DNA from: an uncultured Lachnospiraceae bacterium
Lineage (GTDB): Bacteria; Bacillota; Clostridia; Lachnospirales; Lachnospiraceae
Direction: 5' to 3'
DNA: 14,597 bases
NCBI GenBank assembly: GCA_947594085.1
Contig: CANQEB010000034.1
Coordinates: 1-14,597 of the forward strand
Below, in pieces: positions 14,377 to 14,597 of this stretch. Each line of letters begins with the position of its first letter. The stretch's first letter is position 1. The notes beneath the pieces were generated by a model. It saw nothing but the letters and a program-made list of their open reading frames with translations, did no database searches and was not told where the DNA came from. The position numbers and the translations under genes were made by a program.

Positions 14377-14405
14377 TTGCCAAAAGTTCTGAGGTATGGT
14401 ATTAT
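14377..14405 (+). promoter_or_regulatory. Promoter of the tRNA-Glu transcript
   Basis: TTGCCA (14377-14382), a 17-base spacer and TATTAT (14400-14405) form a strong sigma-A promoter reading toward the tRNA gene. It diverges from the glycerate kinase promoter. Confidence 0.7.
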
Positions 14406-14411
14406 CTAGTT

Positions 14412-14514
14412 TGCCGCTGATGCAGTGGATGTTCGGTTTGCCCGAGATGTCTGGATTGGGAGGAGCCGTATTTCACAGCTTGTCGAGAGACCAGTGAGCA
14501 ATCTTTTCCAATAA
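14412..14514 (+). other. Transcribed 5' leader of tRNA-Glu
   Basis: About 100 bases between the predicted start point and the tRNA, without an evident reading frame. It holds a small hairpin (14432-14436 with 14442-14446) and AGGAGCC (14461-14467), which is an exact complement of the tRNA's 5' acceptor strand GGCTCCT (14515-14521). No T-box or 5S rRNA signature is seen. RNase P would normally remove it. Confidence 0.4.
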
Positions 14515-14586
14515 GGCTCCTTGGTCAAGCGGTTAAGACATCGCCCTTTCACGGCGGTAACACGGGTTCGATTCCCGTAGGAGTCA
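14515..14586 (+). tRNA. tRNA-Glu (anticodon UUC)
   Basis: A full cloverleaf of 72 bases. The acceptor GGCTCCT (14515-14521) pairs with AGGAGTC (14579-14585) with one G-U pair, and A14586 is the discriminator. The anticodon stem TCGCC/GGCGG flanks the loop CTTTCAC, giving anticodon TTC at 14548-14550. The T arm has the GTTCGATTC core. CCA is not encoded: the next bases are TTT. More tRNAs may follow beyond the window. Confidence 0.96.
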
Positions 14587-14597
14587 TTTATATGGTG

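Noticed and set aside
1..14597. CRISPR array or insertion sequence
   Set aside because: No regularly spaced repeats, transposase-like frame or paired terminal repeats were found on either strand.

Overview
The window reads as chromosome of a low-to-medium GC Firmicute, most likely a gut-type clostridium (Lachnospiraceae-like). This is inferred from consensus sigma-A promoters, GGAGG-type ribosome sites, a Bce-type ABC/two-component module, and a tRNA gene without encoded CCA. I could not run a database search, so family names rest on motifs and recalled family features.

Layout. (1) 1-2417, plus strand: the 3' part of a DinB-type Y-family DNA polymerase whose start lies outside the window, a short coding-like remnant, then a complete M20D amidohydrolase. 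(2) 2473-6947, minus strand: a tight four-gene operon in the order ABC ATPase, FtsX/BceB-type permease, OmpR-type response regulator, intramembrane-sensing histidine kinase. This is a complete Bce-like module for sensing and resisting cell-envelope peptides. A TTACA-N5-TGTAA palindrome sits just upstream of its extended -10 promoter. (3) 7096-8857, plus strand, visibly AT-richer: a two-gene AbiE-like pair, a winged-helix antitoxin/regulator overlapping a nucleotidyltransferase toxin. An 8-bp-arm palindrome covers the spacer and -10 of its promoter, as expected of autorepression. (4) 8878-10045, plus strand: a MarR regulator overlapping a flavin-reductase-like protein, behind a consensus promoter with its own dyad and a strong hairpin before the ribosome site. 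(5) 10096-10467: an orphan HicB antitoxin with no HicA partner. (6) 10473-13119, minus strand: a stand-alone gene with its own promoter and terminator, encoding an 826-residue SF2 DEAH helicase fused to a C-terminal HNH nuclease, a candidate single-gene defence protein. (7) 13130-14366, minus strand: glycerate kinase. (8) 14377-14586, plus strand: promoter, about 100-nt leader and tRNA-Glu(UUC).

The stretch from about 7.1 to 13.05 kb concentrates toxin-antitoxin-like, HicB and helicase-nuclease genes between ordinary metabolic genes and a tRNA gene. It looks like an accessory, possibly defensive, segment. The best candidates for something undescribed are the helicase-HNH fusion and the AbiE-like pair, whose antitoxin carries its winged helix in the middle of the protein rather than at the N-terminus.
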